A DNA stretch of 64,000 bases from Verrucomicrobiota bacterium (GTDB taxonomy: Bacteria > Verrucomicrobiota > Verrucomicrobiia > Limisphaerales > UBA1096). The notes beneath the pieces were generated by a model. The model saw only the letters and a list, made by a program, of their open reading frames with translations. It was not told the origin of the DNA and searched no databases. The DNA lies in contig JASMKO010000028.1 in the NCBI GenBank assembly GCA_030749225.1, positions 1-64,000 on the forward strand, given 5' to 3'. A program made the translations under genes and the position numbers. Positions 51,437-61,798 of this stretch are shown piece by piece (within the stretch, counting starts at the first letter, position 1; each line of letters opens with the position of its first letter).

Positions 51437-52654
51437 TCAGCCGATCGGGTGGCAAAACATTCCGTCCCGAAGCTTGGGCTCAAACCAGGTGCTCTTGGGC
51501 GGCATGATGCCGCCGCCATCAGCAATCTTCATCAGGTCCCCGATGCTCGTCGGGGACAGTGAAAACGCGCAGGCGAACTCCCCGCACTCCACAAGCTTTT
51601 CCAACTCGGCTGCACCTCGGATACCGCCGACGAAAGCGATGCGTTTGCTGGTGCGCGGGTCGTCAATGCCGAGCAACGACGCCAACACCTGATCCTGCAG
51701 GATGCTGACGTCGAGCTGCTTGATGGGGTCATCGGGATCGATCGAGCCGACCTTGGGCCGCAATGTGTGCCACCGGCCCTCGAGGTAAAGGCAGATTTCA
51801 TGTTTGCCGACTGGCTTGGCTTGGCCGCTCTCCCCGATATCGAACGCTTGGCCAAGCGCAGCTAGGAACTCGTCCGCAGAGTGGCCGTTCAAATCGCGCA
51901 CGGCTCGGTTGTAGGCCAAGATCTGCACCTGGTCGTGCGGGAAAAGCACGGACAAAAACAGGCTGCTGCTCCCGCCGCCTTCGCGGCTCTTGGCCACCCT
52001 TGACGCGGCGGCGCTGCGATGATGCCCATCGGCAATGTAAAGGTTTGGGATGGAATCGAACCGACTCTCGATCAAGCTTGTGTCCTCTCCTGATGCCACC
52101 GTCCACGACGAGTGCCGGACGCCGTCGGGCGCAGTGAAATCGATGTCCGGCTGGCCGCCGGTGACGCGGTTGAGCACCCCGTCCAGCACAGCGTCAGCCG
52201 GATAGGTCAGGAACACCGGTCCGGTCTGGGCATCGAGCACCTCAAGGTGAGCGACGCGGTCGTCCTCTTTCTCGGGCCGCGTGAATTCATGTTTGCGAAT
52301 GGTATTCGAGTCGTACTCGGTGCAACTCGCCACCGCCACGAGGCCAAGCTGTCGATGCCCGCCCATGATCTGCCGATAAAGGTAATAGTGCGCCTGGGCG
52401 TCCCGACGCAGCGAGCCCCCGGCGATGAGGCGGTCTAGGTTTTCGCGGGCTTTCGCGTACACGCCCGGGTCGGTGGGATCCGTGCCATCTGGCAGATCGA
52501 TTTCCGGCCGGCTGACATGCAGAAAGCTGTCCGGCCGGCCCTCGGCCATCTGTCGGGCCTCGGCGGCGGACATGACGTCGTAGGGAAGTTCGCAAATGTC
52601 GGCGGCCCGGGCGGGGTCGGGCAAGAGAGCTGGAAAAGGCTTGATGGTCGCCAT
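51437..52654 (-). CDS. DUF1015-family protein
   Basis: IKPFPALLPDPARAADICELPYDVMSAAEARQMAEG; YIADGHHRSAAASRVA. Confidence 0.9.
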   Translation of the reverse strand: MATIKPFPALLPDPARAADICELPYDVMSAAEARQMAEGRPDSFLHVSRPEIDLPDGTDPTDPGVYAKARENLDRLIAGGSLRRDAQAHYYLYRQIMGGHRQLGLVAVASCTEYDSNTIRKHEFTRPEKEDDRVAHLEVLDAQTGPVFLTYPADAVLDGVLNRVTGGQPDIDFTAPDGVRHSSWTVASGEDTSLIESRFDSIPNLYIADGHHRSAAASRVAKSREGGGSSSLFLSVLFPHDQVQILAYNRAVRDLNGHSADEFLAALGQAFDIGESGQAKPVGKHEICLYLEGRWHTLRPKVGSIDPDDPIKQLDVSILQDQVLASLLGIDDPRTSKRIAFVGGIRGAAELEKLVECGEFACAFSLSPTSIGDLMKIADGGGIMPPKSTWFEPKLRDGMFCHPIG

Positions 52655-52836
52655 CGGCGCGGCACGGTACGGGAGCACTGGAGCAAGCGCGACGAAAAAA
52701 CAAAAACACGCCCCAACTCACTGCATGCGAACAACTTCGATCACTGACTCTCACTCGCCCAGCTGTAGTGAATATCTCTTGCTTGCAAATGCCAATGTTG
52801 CGGAGCCTAATTCCCGCCCTTTTTTATTTGCAATCA

Positions 52837-54912
52837 ATGAACAACTACACCCATTCCAACTTGAGGAACGTTGCCTTGGTGGGTCATGCCTCGTCCGGCA
52901 AGACCATGCTTGGCGAATGCATGCTAGCCTGCTCCGGTGCAATCAACCGGCTCGGCAGCGTGATTGATGGCACCACCGCCTCCGACTACCACAAGGCGGA
53001 GCAGGAGAGGCAGTTTTCCATCCACACGTCGTTGCTGCACGCCGAATGGCTCGAAACCCGGTTCAATATCATCGATACACCGGGTTACCTGGATTTCCTC
53101 GCCGAGAGTCGCGCGGCGCTGAAGGTGGCCGACCTGGCGCTCGTCGTCGTCCACGCCACACACGGCATTGAGATCGGTACATCGAAGGTATGGGAGTATG
53201 CCGAGGAGTTCGGCTTGGCCAAGGTGGTGGTTGTCAACGGCATCGACGCCGAGAATGCGCAATACGAACCGATCCTTGAGGAACTCGGGACGACGTTCGG
53301 CAAGCGGTTCTTCCCAGTCAACATTCCCACTAACCCCGGCCCGGGCTTCAACGAGACGCTGGACGTGATCCGCAAGTCGAAGCTCACCTACAAAACCGAC
53401 GGTAGCGGTAAATACGACGAGGCCAACGCCTCCGACGACGAGGCGGAACAGGTCGATCAACTGCACGCGCAGTTGATCGAACTGGTGGCCGAGTCGGACG
53501 ACACGCTGCTGGAAAAATTTTTCGATGCAGGCATCACCGAGGAGGAGCTTCGGGGCGGACTGCACCAGGCGTTTCAATCCCAGATTTTTGTCCCAGTGTT
53601 CTTCACCTCCAGCGAGACCAACACCGGCGTGTCGCGGCTGATGGATTTCATCTCCAAGTACGCCTCCTCGCCGGACGACCACAAGGATACTGCCGCCAAA
53701 AACGCCGACGAAGAAGAGGTGACCATCAGCCTCGATGACAACGAGGCCGCCGCGTTCGTCTTCAAGACCATCAACGAGCCGCACATTGGCGAGTTGTCCT
53801 TTGTCAAGGTGATGGCCGGCACGCTCAAGGCTGGCGAAGACATTGTCAACGCCAACACCGACGAGGCCCAGCGGCTGGGCCAGATGTTCATCCTCAACGG
53901 CAAAAACCGAGACAAGGTCGAGCATCTCAACGCCGGCGAAATCGGCGCACTGGTCAAGCTGAAGAACACCCACACCGGCAACACCCTCACCTCTTCCAAG
54001 CGGAAGGTCACCGTACCGTCCATTGACTATCCCAACCCCAACATCCACGAGGCGCTCAAGCCCAAGAACAAGGGCGACGAGGACAAGATTGCCGTCGGTC
54101 TCTCCGCGCTGCACGAGGAGGACCCCTCCTTCCAATACCATGTCGACTCCGAACTGCACCAGACCGTCATCTCCGGCCAGGGCGAACTACATCTGCAGGT
54201 CGCCATGGAGCGCATCAAGGAACGGTTCAACATCGAGATGGAACTGTCCGCCCCGAAGATTCCGTTCCGCGAAACCATCCGCAGCAACGGTGAGGCCAAG
54301 TACCGCCACAAGAAACAGAGCGGCGGCGCTGGCCAGTTCGCCGAGGTATGGATGCGCATCGAGCCCGCGCCACGCGACCACGGCGTCGAGTTCACCCAGT
54401 CCCTTGTCGGCCAGAATGTCGACCGCGTATTCGTGCCCTCCGTGGAAAAGGGCGTCAACAGCGCCTGCACAGACGGCATCCTCGCCGGCTACCGCGTGGT
54501 GGACGTAAAGATCGACTTTTACGACGGCAAAATGCACCCGGTCGATTCCAAGGATGTCGCCTTCCAGATTGCCGGCAAACAGGCCTTCCGCGAAGCCTTC
54601 CAGTCGGCCAAGCCGTGCCTACTCGAGCCGATCACCAAGATCGAGGTCAGCGTGCCGGAGGAATTCATGGGGGCCGTCATGGGTGACCTCTCCAGCCGCC
54701 GAGGCAAAATCCTGGGCATGGACGCCGAGGGCACGTTCCAGGTCGTACGGGCCGAGGTGCCGCAGATGGAGCTGTACCACTACTCCACCAACCTGCGCTC
54801 CCTGACCGGCGGCCGAGGCCTGCACACCGAGGAATTCAGCCACTACGAGTTCATGCCCCACGAACTCGAGAAAAAAGTCATCGCCCAAAGCCAAGCCAAG
54901 GAGGAGGAATAA
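52837..54912 (+). CDS. Elongation factor G-like GTPase, divergent paralogue
   Basis: VALVGHASSGKTMLGECML, IIDTPGYLDFLAESR; EF-G domains II-V; G4 motif is NGID. Confidence 0.92.
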   Translation: MNNYTHSNLRNVALVGHASSGKTMLGECMLACSGAINRLGSVIDGTTASDYHKAEQERQFSIHTSLLHAEWLETRFNIIDTPGYLDFLAESRAALKVADLALVVVHATHGIEIGTSKVWEYAEEFGLAKVVVVNGIDAENAQYEPILEELGTTFGKRFFPVNIPTNPGPGFNETLDVIRKSKLTYKTDGSGKYDEANASDDEAEQVDQLHAQLIELVAESDDTLLEKFFDAGITEEELRGGLHQAFQSQIFVPVFFTSSETNTGVSRLMDFISKYASSPDDHKDTAAKNADEEEVTISLDDNEAAAFVFKTINEPHIGELSFVKVMAGTLKAGEDIVNANTDEAQRLGQMFILNGKNRDKVEHLNAGEIGALVKLKNTHTGNTLTSSKRKVTVPSIDYPNPNIHEALKPKNKGDEDKIAVGLSALHEEDPSFQYHVDSELHQTVISGQGELHLQVAMERIKERFNIEMELSAPKIPFRETIRSNGEAKYRHKKQSGGAGQFAEVWMRIEPAPRDHGVEFTQSLVGQNVDRVFVPSVEKGVNSACTDGILAGYRVVDVKIDFYDGKMHPVDSKDVAFQIAGKQAFREAFQSAKPCLLEPITKIEVSVPEEFMGAVMGDLSSRRGKILGMDAEGTFQVVRAEVPQMELYHYSTNLRSLTGGRGLHTEEFSHYEFMPHELEKKVIAQSQAKEEE

Positions 54913-54915
54913 TCC

Positions 54916-54925
54916 CTTGGCCAAG
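54916..54925. repeat. Intergenic copy of CTTGGCCAAG between convergent EF-G and MalG-like genes
   Basis: Exact match followed by GCGCCTAGCC. Confidence 0.95.
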
Positions 54926-54933
54926 CGCCTAGC

Positions 54934-55770
54934 CTAATGCACAAGCATGTCCGAAAGGGAGGATTTAAATTTGCGGTGGCAGAGGGCGAAGAGGACGGCA
55001 GTCGGGATCACCGCAAAGGTTGAGGCCGCCATCTGAACACCCTGCGGCGTGCGCTGGCTGATATCGTAGAGCTTGGCCAAGGCCAGCGGCAGGGTCTGCT
55101 TGGTTTCGCTCGTGAGCACCAGCATCGGGATGAGGTGCTCGTGCCAAGCGAGGATGAAATGGATCATCCCGTAGCTGAGCAGCGCTGGCCAGACAAGCGG
55201 CAGCACGGTCAAGAACACCCGCAACTCCGCTGCGCCGCAAACGCGCGCCACCTGAAAATATTCCCTCGGAACCTGGCGGAACACCTGCGTGAAATAGACC
55301 ACGCCCAAGCCGGTCACCACGCCCGGCAGCATCACGCCCAGCAATGAGTCGCTCAGGCCAAGCTCATTCACCCATGAGAATAGCGGCACGGCGAAAAGCT
55401 GACGCGGCACGAGAATCAATGCCACCGTCAGGACGAACAATAGCCGCTTGCCATAAAAAGCAAACCGCGCGAAGGCGTACCCCGCCGCCGCCGACAAGGC
55501 CACCGCGCCGAGCGCCTGGCCAAGCGAGACGAACAACGAGTTGGCGAAAACGGCCCAAAACGGAACCCACCTTCCGTCGAGCAACTCAACGACGTTTTGC
55601 CAGTCGTAGTTTGCCGGGAAAAACGCCTTGGCCATCGGCTGGAAAAACTCGGTGTTTGTCTTGAACATCCCCAACACCATCCACAAAAACGGCACCAGCA
55701 CAGCCAGCAAAAAAGGGCCAAGCAGCAACAGCGACAAGACACCGCGCCAATTTTTTCCGCAGTTGCTCAT
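54934..55770 (-). CDS. Carbohydrate ABC transporter permease (MalG-like)
   Basis: LFVLTVALILVPRQLFAVPLF; EAA-like loop RVCGAAELRVFLTVLPLVWPAL. Confidence 0.9.
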   Translation of the reverse strand: MSNCGKNWRGVLSLLLLGPFLLAVLVPFLWMVLGMFKTNTEFFQPMAKAFFPANYDWQNVVELLDGRWVPFWAVFANSLFVSLGQALGAVALSAAAGYAFARFAFYGKRLLFVLTVALILVPRQLFAVPLFSWVNELGLSDSLLGVMLPGVVTGLGVVYFTQVFRQVPREYFQVARVCGAAELRVFLTVLPLVWPALLSYGMIHFILAWHEHLIPMLVLTSETKQTLPLALAKLYDISQRTPQGVQMAASTFAVIPTAVLFALCHRKFKSSLSDMLVH

Positions 55771-56651
55771 GCCGTTCGCCTCCTTAAAAACAGGCAACCC
55801 CAGACCAACAGCAGCATCAACGGCAACAGGCTGACGCTGATCGCCGATGCAGTGCCGTACTCAAAGAACCGCGATTTCTGGAACACGTACGTGATCGTCA
55901 GCAATCCCGCGTCAGCCGTGCCACCGGAGCCCCCGAGCAGCATGAACGCGCCGGAGAAAAGCGAGAAGCCGTCGACCACCAGATACACCGCCACGAATAA
56001 CAGCACCGGCCGGAGCTGCGGCACAGTCACGTGCCAGAATTGCCGCCATCGGCTGGCGGTGGCCAGACGCGCCGCCTCGTAAAAGACGCGCGGGATGCCC
56101 TCCATCCCAGCGAGGATGAAAAACGTCATGAAGCCGGTCCAGCGCCATGCGGTTTGCAGGACAAGCCCGATGAGGATGAAGTCCGGATCCTTCAGCCAAT
56201 CGATCCGCTCGAGGCCAAGCGGCATCACGAACAGCTGGTTAAGCAGGCCGTTTTTGCCATGAAACACCATCAGGAACAGCACCGCCAGCACGGACGGCGG
56301 CGTGAGCGCCGGCAGCAGCAGCGCGAAAGTCAGCATCGGGCGGAGCCGCCGGAAGGTCGCGCGCAGCAGATGCGCCAGCCAGAGTGCGAGCGGCACGATC
56401 ACGACGATGGAAGCGAGCGTGTAAGTGAAGCTGTTGCGAAGCGCGGTGATGTAACGCTCGTCATTGGCCAAGGCCATATAATGCGACAGGCCAACGTACT
56501 CCGCTTGGCCAAGACCGTTGGCCTGAAGGCTCATTTTCACCCCGCCAACCAACGGGATGAGCCAGAAGAGCATCAGGAACAGAATGAACGGTAGCAGGAG
56601 CAGAAACGGCGTCCAGCGCGCCCGCGAAGTTCGCTGGTTGGCTGCGGGCAT
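55767..56651 (-). CDS. Sugar ABC transporter permease (MalF-like)
   Basis: TPFLLLLPFILFLMLFWLIPLVGGVKMSL; EAARLATASRWRQFWHVTVPQLRPVLL. Confidence 0.9.
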   Translation of the reverse strand: MPAANQRTSRARWTPFLLLLPFILFLMLFWLIPLVGGVKMSLQANGLGQAEYVGLSHYMALANDERYITALRNSFTYTLASIVVIVPLALWLAHLLRATFRRLRPMLTFALLLPALTPPSVLAVLFLMVFHGKNGLLNQLFVMPLGLERIDWLKDPDFILIGLVLQTAWRWTGFMTFFILAGMEGIPRVFYEAARLATASRWRQFWHVTVPQLRPVLLFVAVYLVVDGFSLFSGAFMLLGGSGGTADAGLLTITYVFQKSRFFEYGTASAISVSLLPLMLLLVWGCLFLRRRTA

Positions 56652-56665
56652 GGGTGTGCTTGGCC

Positions 56666-57943
56666 CTACTGGCCCTTGCCGGCCGCCTCAAGCATGGTCT
56701 TCATTTTGTCGAGCACCTCGGCCGGCTTGAGTTCGCCATAGATGAGAGACGTAAAGAACGTTTCCTGAAACAGAAACACCGCCTTGGCTCGATTCGGGTG
56801 GCTGACGACTTCCGGCACCTCTGGCGCGAGACGCACCAACAGCTCGCCGAATTTCTGGTTGCTAAAGAACTCATTGGGCTGCAGCAGCCGCTCGTCCTTC
56901 CATGCCGGCCGGTACGCCGGGAAGCTGTTGCCGTCGAGGAACCGGCGGGCGTTCGACTCCTTGTTGGTGATCACGAACTCGATGAACTTCCACGCTGCAT
57001 CCTGCTGCTTGCTGGCCTTATTGATCAGCAGGCCCTGCCCGGCGAAGGTCGAGGTGCGGCGGCTCAACCGCCCATCCGGCATTTTCCATGCCGGCAACGG
57101 CATCGCACCCCACTTGCCCTTCAGGTCAGGGGTGAACTGCTGCAGCATGTCGAGCCCATACCAGTCGGCACCGACCACAGTCAGCACCTCGCCATACTGG
57201 ACGGCGCTGTTGAAAAACAGCGGGTCAAAGATGGACGCGCGCTCCGGCACCATGCCGACGCGGGTTTCCATCTGTTTCTGCATCCAGCCAAGCACCTCGA
57301 TCGCCGCCTCGCGGTCGGGATACACCGAGCCGTCCCGGCCAAACAAGTCACTATCACGCTGCCGCAGCAGGATGCCGAAGTACGTTGGGTCGAGCGCGAT
57401 CATCGCCTTGCCATGGTCGTTCACCACTTGCTTGCCAGTATCGACCAGCTTCTCCCAGGTCGTCAGCGTCGCCGGGTCAATGCTCATTGCCTTGAACAAA
57501 TCGGTGCGGTAGTAGAGCACCATCGCGCTGAGCGACTGTGGGATGCCGTACGTCTTGCCCTTGTAGGCAAACAGGCTTTGGCGACTCTTTGCTATATCCT
57601 TGTCGAGCTTGGCCTTTTTGATGCGCTCGCCCAGGTCAACAAACGGCACGTCACCGCCGAGGAACGCGCCGAATAGCACTTCGTCTAGCTGCACCACATC
57701 CGGCGGGTTGATGCCGGTCTTGATCGACACAGCCAGTTTCTCCGGCATCTCGCGGAACCCGAATGACTGCACCTTGGCCTCGAACTCATTGTCCACCTCC
57801 GCCTTGTACAGCTTGACCATGCCCTCATAGTAGAGCTGGTCCTGAAAGGAACTGATCCAGATGTCCAGCGGCTTGACCTCCGCCGCAGTCGTCATCGCTT
57901 GGCCAAGCACCACCAAACCCACCAAAATGTGTCGATATTTCAT
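56666..57943 (-). CDS. Extracellular solute-binding protein (sugar type)
   Basis: MKYRHILVGLVVLGQAMTTAAEVKPLDIWISSFQDQLYYEGMVKLYKAEV; start at CAT 57941-57943. Confidence 0.9.
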   Translation of the reverse strand: MKYRHILVGLVVLGQAMTTAAEVKPLDIWISSFQDQLYYEGMVKLYKAEVDNEFEAKVQSFGFREMPEKLAVSIKTGINPPDVVQLDEVLFGAFLGGDVPFVDLGERIKKAKLDKDIAKSRQSLFAYKGKTYGIPQSLSAMVLYYRTDLFKAMSIDPATLTTWEKLVDTGKQVVNDHGKAMIALDPTYFGILLRQRDSDLFGRDGSVYPDREAAIEVLGWMQKQMETRVGMVPERASIFDPLFFNSAVQYGEVLTVVGADWYGLDMLQQFTPDLKGKWGAMPLPAWKMPDGRLSRRTSTFAGQGLLINKASKQQDAAWKFIEFVITNKESNARRFLDGNSFPAYRPAWKDERLLQPNEFFSNQKFGELLVRLAPEVPEVVSHPNRAKAVFLFQETFFTSLIYGELKPAEVLDKMKTMLEAAGKGQ

Positions 57944-58160
57944 CTTTAAAATCGCGGCGCAAAAAATCCACCGTACCCCCGCCGGAGTCAATGCCGTAGA
58001 CGCCCTGAACGCGACGGCATTCAAACCAAGCGCCTGGCCAAGCCCGCATCAGCCGATTTTTTACTGTGCTTTTTGGCTCATACGCGCAACATTCCCCCGC
58101 CTTTCCGGTGAAATCGCATGTGCCCCGGCGCATCGATGGCCGCTCAATTGTGTCCGAATC

Positions 58161-59921
58161 ATGGTGAACCCATTCCGATTCATCCCTGTTTGCCTTGGCT
58201 GCGCCACCGCTGTATGCGGCACAGCCGCGAAGGAACTGAAGCTCGATGAACTGTTCCCGCACGACCGCCTGCTCGAGGTCAACATCACCGTCGCTGAAGC
58301 GGACTGGGATAAGATCCGCTACCAGCGCCGCACGCGGGAGAATGCCCTGCCACCGAGCCGCAAGTTCGAGCCACCGCCCCCGCCCTACTCGTACGTCGAG
58401 GCCAGCGTAGCGATCGATGGCGTAACCTTTCCCAAGATTGGCCTGCGGAAAAAAGGATTTCTCGGCTCGCAGGACACTGTCCGCCCGTCGCTCAAGGTGA
58501 AGCTCGATTACACCGACAAAGAGGGAAACATCGACGGCCTGCGGAATTTGACATTCAACAACAACCGGCAAGATGCCAGCCTGATGAGCCAATTCATGGG
58601 GTACGCGATCTGGGATGCCGCCGGGGCACCCGGCTCGCGCTGCGCCTTTGCCAAGATCACCGTCAACGGCCGCGACCTCGGCGTGTATTGCCACGTCGAG
58701 ACCGTTCGCGAACCGCTGCTCCGACGCGAGTTCGGTAGTGACAAGGGCACGCTATTCGAGGGCACAGTGGTGGATTTTTACCCGGAATGGGAGGGCAGCT
58801 TCGAACGAAAAACCGGTGATGACAAAAAAGGCCGGACGCACATTGTCAAGGTCATCAACGCGATGCAGGGTGGAGTCGGTGAACCGTTTTTTGGTAGCGA
58901 CGCGCCGGGACGCGCCTGGGTGCCGGACAACGGCACGCACGATGACGACTGGTTCAAGCCGGGCTTCGACGACTCAAACTGGGTCGCCGGCACAAACGGC
59001 GCAGGTTATGAGGCGGGGCAGGGATTCGAAAAACTGATCACGCCAAATTTCAACTTCATCAGGCAGATGCAGTACAAGACCGCGTCGCTTTATCTACGTT
59101 TCCCGTTCGAGATCGACAACCTCGACGCTATCAATGCTTCCAAAAATGTGCTGCTCCGAATGAAGTGCGACGACGGCTTTGTCGCCTACCTTAACGGCCA
59201 TGAGGTCGCCCGCATGAATGCGCCGGAAAACGCCAGATGGGATGCACGCGCCACGAGCAGCGGAGACGACGGCGCCAACTCGACGTTTGCGGCGTTCAAC
59301 CTCAACAAGCACCGGGACAGGCTGCGCCAGGGCCGCAACCTTCTCGCGATCCACGGCCTAAATATAAGCCCGGAAAGCACCGACTTCCTCATGGTCGCCG
59401 AGTTGCAGACCAACGCACACGACTACGAAGACGCGATTTGGGAGGTGATCGACGAGGATGCGTTCTACAAATTCTGGGCGCTCGAGGGCCTGCTCAGCTT
59501 TTGGGATGGTTACTCAGGAAACCGCAACAACTACTTCATCTACCTCAACCCCGGCACCGGTAAGCTGCACTTCATGCCGTGGGGCGCGGACTGTCTGTTC
59601 GAGAAATACAGCCGCCTGCGCGTCGACCGCCGCTCCCCGCGATCCGTTCGCCTCAAGGGTCTCGTCGCCCAAAAGCTATACCAGATTCCGTCCGTCCGAA
59701 AAAAATACGCCGCAACGATGAAGAAATTGATGGCTGAGCATTGGCACGAGGACAAGCTGCTCGCCGAAACCAAACGCATCGAGGCAATGGTCCGGCCACA
59801 CATCAGTGACTACCAGTGGCGTGGCGTCCGCTTCGAGGCCGTCCGCGATTTCATCCGCAACCGCCGCCCGGACATCGAGCGAGAGATCAACGGCAACGAC
59901 ATGCCCCTCTGGCCAAGGTAA
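58161..59921 (+). CDS. CotH kinase-family protein with inserted beta-rich domain
   Basis: LFPHDRLLEVNITVAEADWDKI, LKVKLDYTDKEGNIDGLRNLTFNNNRQDASLMSQFMGYAIWDAAGAPGSR. Confidence 0.88.
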   Translation: MVNPFRFIPVCLGCATAVCGTAAKELKLDELFPHDRLLEVNITVAEADWDKIRYQRRTRENALPPSRKFEPPPPPYSYVEASVAIDGVTFPKIGLRKKGFLGSQDTVRPSLKVKLDYTDKEGNIDGLRNLTFNNNRQDASLMSQFMGYAIWDAAGAPGSRCAFAKITVNGRDLGVYCHVETVREPLLRREFGSDKGTLFEGTVVDFYPEWEGSFERKTGDDKKGRTHIVKVINAMQGGVGEPFFGSDAPGRAWVPDNGTHDDDWFKPGFDDSNWVAGTNGAGYEAGQGFEKLITPNFNFIRQMQYKTASLYLRFPFEIDNLDAINASKNVLLRMKCDDGFVAYLNGHEVARMNAPENARWDARATSSGDDGANSTFAAFNLNKHRDRLRQGRNLLAIHGLNISPESTDFLMVAELQTNAHDYEDAIWEVIDEDAFYKFWALEGLLSFWDGYSGNRNNYFIYLNPGTGKLHFMPWGADCLFEKYSRLRVDRRSPRSVRLKGLVAQKLYQIPSVRKKYAATMKKLMAEHWHEDKLLAETKRIEAMVRPHISDYQWRGVRFEAVRDFIRNRRPDIEREINGNDMPLWPR

Positions 59922-59939
59922 TACACGGGCGAACGGCCT

Positions 59940-61013
59940 CTAATCCAGCGCTTGGCCGTTTGCGGCGTCAAACCAGGTGGCGGCGGTGAGATCGAAACAC
60001 AACCCAACCTTAGCCAAGCCGGCCGCGTTCGCGCCGGGCATCCGCACCACCAGTTCCTGACCACCACAAATCACGCGCAGCAGCGACTCATGGCCGAGCG
60101 TCTCACAGCCCTGCACCGTTCCCGTCGCGTCTCCCGCGCCGTCGGCGAGTGAAATATTTTCCGGGCGAATGCCCAGTTCCACCTCGCGCCCGGCATGCTT
60201 GGCCAAGCCGTTAGCCAAGCGCAGCGAAAAGCCTTCGCCATCCGCCGTGAATGCCAGGCTGGTGCCACTCTCGACGAGCCGGCCGCGGACAAAGTTCATC
60301 CCCGGCGTGCCAATGAAGTCGCCGACGAATCGGTGCGCCGGCCGGCGGTACAGGTCCATCGGCAAGCCGGTCTGCATCACTTGGCCAAGGTCGAGCACGC
60401 AGAGCCGTTGGCCAAGCGTCATCGCCTCAGTCTGGTCGTGTGTAACAAAAATCATCGTCGTACCCAGCCGCAGGTGCAGCTGCGCGATCTCGGCGCGCAT
60501 CTCGGCACGCATCCGCGCGTCGAGGTTCGAGAGCGGCTCGTCGAGCAGGAACACCTTCGGTTGGCAGACCATCGCCCGGCCCAGCGCCACGCGCTGCCGC
60601 TGCCCGCCGGACAGCTCCGCCGGCTTGCGGCGCAACAGGTTGCCAAGCCCAAGTACCTCCGCCGCCTCGGCAACACGCGAGCGGATCTCAGGCTTGGACA
60701 CTTTGCGAAACTTCAGGCTGAACGCCATGTTTTGCTCAACGTTGAGGTGCGGGAACAGGGCATAATTCTGGAACACCATCGCCACATCGCGATCCTGCGG
60801 CTTCACGCGACTGACGTCGCGCTCGTCGAGAAAAATGCCGCCACTCGTGGCCTCCTCCAACCCGGCAACGAGCCGGAGCAGCGTCGACTTGCCGCAGCCG
60901 GATGGCCCGACGAGCACCATCAGTTCGCCGTCGGAAATCTTAAGGCTTACCCCATCCACCGCGCGCACGGAGCCGAACGATTTGCAGAGGTTGTCGAGTC
61001 GAACACTGGCCAT
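59940..61013 (-). CDS. Sugar ABC transporter ATP-binding protein (UgpC/MsmK type)
   Basis: VGPSGCGKSTLLRLVAGLEE, LSGGQRQRVALGRAMVCQPKVFLLDEPLSNLD, C-terminal regulatory domain. Confidence 0.93.
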   Translation of the reverse strand: MASVRLDNLCKSFGSVRAVDGVSLKISDGELMVLVGPSGCGKSTLLRLVAGLEEATSGGIFLDERDVSRVKPQDRDVAMVFQNYALFPHLNVEQNMAFSLKFRKVSKPEIRSRVAEAAEVLGLGNLLRRKPAELSGGQRQRVALGRAMVCQPKVFLLDEPLSNLDARMRAEMRAEIAQLHLRLGTTMIFVTHDQTEAMTLGQRLCVLDLGQVMQTGLPMDLYRRPAHRFVGDFIGTPGMNFVRGRLVESGTSLAFTADGEGFSLRLANGLAKHAGREVELGIRPENISLADGAGDATGTVQGCETLGHESLLRVICGGQELVVRMPGANAAGLAKVGLCFDLTAATWFDAANGQALD

Positions 61014-61017
61014 TGGT

Positions 61018-61722
61018 TTACTGTTTCGGCGGGGCGACCTTTTGCAACGGCGGCGTCACCGTCAAGTCCTTCGCGATGTAGGCGACCACGTGGCGCAGGT
61101 CGTCCTGCGACAGGGCTGCGGCGGCTGCCTTCATCATCAACCCGCCCGCGTCGCTTGGGTGGACACCACGTTGGTCATTGGCGTACTTGCGGAGTTGGTC
61201 GAGCAAAAACCAATCCTCCTGCACATTCACCGGCGGCGACTCGATCTCCGGCTTGCCCTCGCCACTTGCACCGTGACACGACGCGCAGCGGGTCGCGTAA
61301 TGCGCCCGGCCGATGGCGATGTCGCCCCGGATCACCCGGATGAACGGCTTCGGCTTGAGCGAGGCAAAATACCGCGCCAAAGCGGCGAGCTGTGCCTCCG
61401 TTTCCACCTTCGCCATCGCCGCGCCCATCAATGTCCCGGCTCTGTTGGCCAGGTTTTTGCCTCGACGGCCTGACTTGAAATTTCGCAACTGCTCCGCCAG
61501 ATACCACTCAGGCTGCCCGTCCAGTACCGGCCCGCGCTGCATCTCGCGCGTACTGTGGCAAACCATGCAGGCGTCGAGGGTCGACTGGCCCACTTGGCCA
61601 AGCGCGGTGACGGCCGGTGTCGACACTACTTGGCTCGGCCCCAGGGCACACCCCACCCCAAGCCAAAGCCCCAGGGCCAAGCCGGCGCATTGCCGCAAAA
61701 AAAATCGACGAAGACGCATCAC
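61018..61722 (-). CDS. Di-haem c-type cytochrome, putative lipoprotein
   Basis: CMVCH and CASCH haem-binding motifs; N-terminal hydrophobic segment with Cys. Confidence 0.88.
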   Translation of the reverse strand: MMRLRRFFLRQCAGLALGLWLGVGCALGPSQVVSTPAVTALGQVGQSTLDACMVCHSTREMQRGPVLDGQPEWYLAEQLRNFKSGRRGKNLANRAGTLMGAAMAKVETEAQLAALARYFASLKPKPFIRVIRGDIAIGRAHYATRCASCHGASGEGKPEIESPPVNVQEDWFLLDQLRKYANDQRGVHPSDAGGLMMKAAAAALSQDDLRHVVAYIAKDLTVTPPLQKVAPPKQ

Positions 61723-61742
61723 GCTCGCACAAAGCTAACCTG

Positions 61743-61752
61743 CTTGGCCAAG
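61743..61752. repeat. Intergenic copy of CTTGGCCAAG between cytochrome c and EamA genes
   Basis: Exact match. Confidence 0.95.
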
Positions 61753-61798
61753 CGTCGCGAGTCGGCAAATCTCGCGTGACGCCCCACGGTTCCCTACG

